Origin: Hymenolepis diminuta
Taxonomy: Eukaryota > Platyhelminthes > Cestoda > Cyclophyllidea > Hymenolepididae
Direction: 5' to 3'
Length of the DNA: 64,000 nt
Assembly: GCA_900708905.1 (NCBI GenBank)
Contig: CAADRB010000025.1
Coordinates: 1,181,732 to 1,245,731, forward strand
Below are positions 59,776 to 64,000 of the stretch, in pieces. The notes under the pieces are model-generated. The model worked only from the letters and a program-made list of their open reading frames with translations. It did no database searches and was not told the DNA's origin. The position numbers and the translations under genes were made by a program. Positions within the stretch are counted from its first letter, which is position 1. Every line of letters begins with the position of its first letter.

Positions 59776-60387
59776 TTGGATTCTTAAAGTTGCTTTGCTG
59801 TCGCGATTAGTGCTACTTTGCATCAAATCCATATTCATTGGCTTTGTTTAAACGCTCGTGATTGGATCACATACAATATAATGACAATGTTATGAGGATT
59901 ATAATTCGTGGATTGTGAGATTAAATTTTTAGTATGATTAAATAGCGGATATATAAGATGACATAAGCAAGGTAGACAATATGTGAAGGAACAAGATTGG
60001 GAGAAAATCACTGTCTAAATTGAGATGACTGAGGTGGTTATTTGATGTTGAAGATGACCAATTTAATGGCATATCTTCTTGTACAAACAACCGAAAAAGA
60101 AATAGCACTTAGTATTAGCTAAGGGACAAAGCGTTATCACAAGAAATAAAATGACCAACTTCTCAAATCGAATTAATAGCCAGTCAACTCCAAACACTTC
60201 ACGTGACGCATTATTCTGAAATCTAGGGTTCAAATTCGGAATTCTGAACTTTGGAACTTTAGTTTGTGAAGAAATGAACAATGCCTATTGAGTAAAAAAT
60301 AGACAACCTAATGCACCCAGAACTCATATGAAGGAGAGCTGTTTTGAACTTCTAGCTTCTATTCTCCAACTTTCTACTATTATTTAC

Positions 60388-60876
60388 NNNNNNNNNNNNN
60401 NNNNNNNNNNNNNNNNNNNNNNNNNNNNNNNNNNNNNNNNNNNNNNNNNNNNNNNNNNNNNNNNNNNNNNNNNNNNNNNNNNNNNNNNNNNNNNNNNNNN
60501 NNNNNNNNNNNNNNNNNNNNNNNNNNNNNNNNNNNNNNNNNNNNNNNNNNNNNNNNNNNNNNNNNNNNNNNNNNNNNNNNNNNNNNNNNNNNNNNNNNNN
60601 NNNNNNNNNNNNNNNNNNNNNNNNNNNNNNNNNNNNNNNNNNNNNNNNNNNNNNNNNNNNNNNNNNNNNNNNNNNNNNNNNNNNNNNNNNNNNNNNNNNN
60701 NNNNNNNNNNNNNNNNNNNNNNNNNNNNNNNNNNNNNNNNNNNNNNNNNNNNNNNNNNNNNNNNNNNNNNNNNNNNNNNNNNNNNNNNNNNNNNNNNNNN
60801 NNNNNNNNNNNNNNNNNNNNNNNNNNNNNNNNNNNNNNNNNNNNNNNNNNNNNNNNNNNNNNNNNNNNNNNNNNNN
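60388..60876. other. Assembly gap (489 N)
   Basis: An unbroken run of N. Any open frame running through it is meaningless. Confidence 1.
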
Positions 60877-61680
60877 AGCATGGATTATTCATGAGAAATT
60901 AGCTGTAAAAAATTGAAAATAAAAGCCATTAATAAAAATTCAAATAAATCCCCCAAATTTCATTTCATTTTTAACTAAGCATAGCCCTACTAATCTATGG
61001 ACATGCAGTTCTCCTAATTTGAAACTCATTCATTGGGATTTTCGAGACTACAACAGGACCAGATAATGCCCACTACCGGCGCTCACGGTAGTGGTTGCCT
61101 TCATCAATCAGATTGAAGTCAGCTTTGTCATTGGTCCGTGTGTTATCAATCGTTTATTGATATTTCTCTCATTCCTACTCTATTAATTCACAAAGGCGAA
61201 ATGATCGAACTCATTCCGTCATCAATAATCGAATCTCGTTTTACTTTCCATAAATCCTGGTCTAAATGGGTCACTATAACCATGACAATCACGTGTGAAA
61301 CCGTGATAAGTGGTGTAAACTCCCAAATCCGGTCATTTTCCCATTAATAAATCCGAAACAAATAAACGACCAATTTTCCAAACAAACCACTTACTTGTAC
61401 TGGACATTCTTATCTACATGTGTACTTTTACTTAACCACATTAATAATAAATCGCTAAGATCATGCAAGAACAGCTCCGACGGTATTTGGAAGGTCTTAA
61501 CTGCAAGAATATCTTCCTTTGGTTTAATTTGAAAAACATTCAAGTCAATTGGGATACTACCGTTCATTATTAAAATTCTACCCATATTAAACAAGATATA
61601 TTAATAATAAACCAAATAGCACAATCACATCCATATTGATATTTACAATTTTCCATAATCAGAGAATATTTTCTAAAAAA
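60877..61680. other. Downstream flank of the mL49 gene
   Basis: No gene seen. Short chance frames only. The 3' untranslated region of mL49 (minus strand) should occupy the right end, but I see no clear AATAAA close to the stop. Confidence 0.5.
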
Positions 61681-63546
61681 CTAGAATCCATTATCAAGCA
61701 AATATTTAGCAACTTCTTCGACAAAGATACCATCGATCACGATCTTCTGTGTGGCTTCATCGACCTGGCATAGGAAGTGTCCGGCCTCACACTTTGGCTT
61801 CAAGAGGACCTCAAGTTCTGCTGCTAAGGCCTAAAATTATTATTAGAAAATACATGAGTTAGGTGCTATTTATTTGACTTAAGCAGCACTTATAATAATG
61901 CTTACATTGATCCGACACAATCAATAGTAACATAATATTGATAGGAGTTTGTACAAATGAACAACTATAACAGACTTATAACTCAATTCTAGCTATGAGG
62001 AAACATAGTTAAAGGCCAGCCGACAAAGTTATTGACAATCGAGGTGTGGTATTTTCAGAGTAATTGAAAAGCAGTTCTGCATAAAGATCTAGAGAACATT
62101 AAATTCTAAAGACGTTTGTAACCGGTTACTCGAGTACGAATATGGTTCTGAACCATTATGGAAGAATAAACCCACAAGCATTATCAGATTCACAAAAGAA
62201 ATCCCAGGCGATTTTAAAAAATCCAAACGAATGGTTATGTACAAGGGAAATTTCATTATATAGGTTTTCTCATACTCATATTCCTAAAACACTGCCAACA
62301 ATTACAATAATTAATCTGTTTTGGCTGCAATAAATTGTAGTGACATGACCAATCATGGAATTAAATCAACCAGTCAGCAGATATTAAACATCACAGATAT
62401 GGTCTCATCAGCGAATCATGAAGTTACACCATTAAAATGGACCAGAAATATCTTGCAGTGATTGTGCTTCCTATAGGAATGTGTAAAACTCAGTGCTTTC
62501 AGAATTTAACTAAAGTAAGATGCCTACCCATTTCACCAATTCCTACTTCCATCACCAGTGTCTTAATTTACTGGATTCGTTTCCTACTCCCTTCATTAAT
62601 GATTCTCTCGATTAAAATTAAAGTGTAAAATTGGTCGTTCATCTACAATTATACTTCTTTTTTGATAGAAACATGGTCAGACTGATCAAATCTATTTCAC
62701 TTTGCTGAAAGTTGGCTTCCTTCTCTAAAAAAATAGGCGCGGCCGGTGTAAAATAGATAGGAAGCAATAGACGACGAAGATGAAACTTGCCAATATTCAA
62801 ACCTAAGCAGCGGTTCAAACGTGTTATAGGCACTAAGTTCATCAAATCGCGCAGGCCTAAATCCAAGAAAATGAAATAGCCATCCGTATAGATGAAAGAT
62901 ACATAATATTTTTTTTTAAAAATGGGTATAGAACTGCACAAATATAGAAATTTACACTCCTTCAAATTTAATAAAAAAATCGGAGTCAAAATATGCATTT
63001 CATAAAGAGAACTAGATGAATATAGGTAATTAAGCCGAAGATGTTCCAATATACTTACGGAGAGATCACCTCCAACATTTTTGATCACAGTCAGCATCCG
63101 ATGTCCATGAGTCTGTTCGGGTCTCTTTTTCTTTTTGATACGCAAGTAGACAGGAAGCATGTGATTTCTTGAACGAACTATGGTATACGGCTTTTTCAAT
63201 GACAGTTCAGCTAAAATTAAGACAGCACAATTAAACAACTTATTTTATGATAAGCATTATCGAAGTCATTCTAAATGTGCTTACGGCGAGGAGGGATCCA
63301 ACCACTCGGGGTAATTTCAATACCTGGAGGCGGGAGTGGGATAACTGATTGAGGTTTCAACATTTCTACATATTTGAACTCTTCTTTTGATACTAAGAAA
63401 TTGCTAGGATACGTGCCAGGCTTTGACGTATCTAGTTTATCTCGCCATGGATTATCAATGGTTGGCCAGGATTTAACAGTAACGCTTTTCAGAGTCGAAT
63501 AACAGAAGGACTGGGCTCGTAAGACGGAGCGGTTTAATGCGTTCAT
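61681..63546 (-). CDS. MRPL49: Mitochondrial large-subunit ribosomal protein mL49 (187 aa, three exons)
   Basis: Minus-strand exons 63546-63285, 63210-63059 and 61830-61681 (262, 152, 150 nt) join in phases 1 and 0 to code 187 aa. Family landmarks in order are PTIDNPWRDK, FKYVEMLKP, the strongly conserved ITPSGWIPPR, then VRSRNHMLPVY, THGHRMLTVIKNVGGD, and a C-terminal domain with VIDGIFVEEVAKYLLDNGF. This is the mL49 (Img2-related) fold, a component of the mitochondrial 39S subunit. The N-terminal 25 or so residues are basic and hydroxylated without acids, as expected for a mitochondrial targeting sequence. It is longer than human mL49 (about 166 aa); a lysine-rich insertion (LRIKKKKRPEQ) between PVY and THG accounts for part of this. 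Intron 2 is 1.2 kb and holds only chance frames. It is probably a constitutively expressed single-copy gene. Confidence 0.92.
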
Positions 63547-63559
63547 CAAGCCAATTATA

Positions 63560-64000
63560 AAAAGGCGAGTGAAATTGTATGACGAAATTCTACAAATTAA
63601 TGCATGAAGATTATGTTATCGTATTACGAGTGTTATAAATAAATAAATCGATTTCATAATTGTACGAGCATAAAAATACAACACTTAAAACTGATGCAAT
63701 TTCAAAATGATTGAAAGGTATGAATTGTCAGAATTATACTAAATAATTAAAAACGTGCAAAATACTATACATGATTACTTAGGCCAAGCTCACTAAATGT
63801 CATACGGCTGGGCTGGACAAGCTAACCTTTGTTGGGTGAAATTTACGTCATTTAGTACAAGATTTCACTACAAACATGAACTTTTCCTGATTAAAGAAAC
63901 ATAATATTTTATATCTAAAAGTTTAGTTTAATATGGAATTTGGTATAATATGCAATACAATGGTCCTTCAAGATTGGCCTAGATTCTAATGATTAATATG
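63560..64000. other. Upstream flank of mL49
   Basis: AT-rich sequence holding the presumed promoter of mL49. No clear TATA or CCAAT box is distinguishable, and no other gene is seen before the window ends. Confidence 0.5.

Noticed and set aside
60328..60894. Long open frames across 60.3-60.9 kb
   Set aside because: They run through the N gap and carry no information.
62142..62628. Plus-strand frames of 63 codons inside mL49 intron 2
   Set aside because: No family resemblance, and they are antisense to an intron. Probably chance.

Overview
The window looks like AT-rich, intron-containing nuclear DNA of an invertebrate animal. A parasitic flatworm (tapeworm- or fluke-like) is my best guess. 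The basis is the family of small four-EF-hand proteins of the flatworm 16-kDa calcium-binding type, the standard genetic code, and GT-AG introns of 67 bp to 5 kb. The species cannot be fixed from the sequence alone. One run of N (60388-60876) shows this is an assembled scaffold.

Layout. (1) 1.6-12.1 kb, + strand: two intact tandem genes for 145-residue EF-hand proteins (group A), then a third copy that has decayed in all three exons. (2) 15.7-21.5 kb, - strand: a complete three-exon BMP2/4/Dpp-type TGF-beta ligand gene, 401 aa, with a GC-rich upstream region. A possible last exon of an unrecognised gene lies just beyond its 3' end. (3) 22-32 kb: mostly non-coding, with a long, partly near-identical direct repeat (25.9 and 30.2 kb) that brackets another dead EF-hand gene. 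(4) 32.2-42.9 kb, + strand: a second EF-hand cluster (group B) of three intact genes and one pseudogene. (5) 44.15-45.68 kb: an inverted-repeat (foldback) element. (6) 47.4-53.1 kb, - strand: one more EF-hand gene (group C) with a 5-kb first intron. (7) 53-61 kb: no gene recognised; an old tandem duplication, a tRNA-like relic and the gap. (8) 61.7-63.5 kb, - strand: mitochondrial ribosomal protein mL49.

The main theme is the EF-hand locus. Six intact genes and three pseudogenes in three sequence groups share one architecture: a first coding exon of 129 or 141 nt, a middle exon of exactly 95 nt, a last exon of about 200 nt, and introns in phases 0 and 2. They therefore descend from one three-exon ancestor by repeated local duplication, inversion and decay. 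The intact proteins each have four canonical calcium loops and no signal peptide, so they are expected to be cytosolic calcium buffers or sensors. None of the exon joins has been tested against transcripts; all were chosen by splice signals, reading phase and similarity between paralogues.
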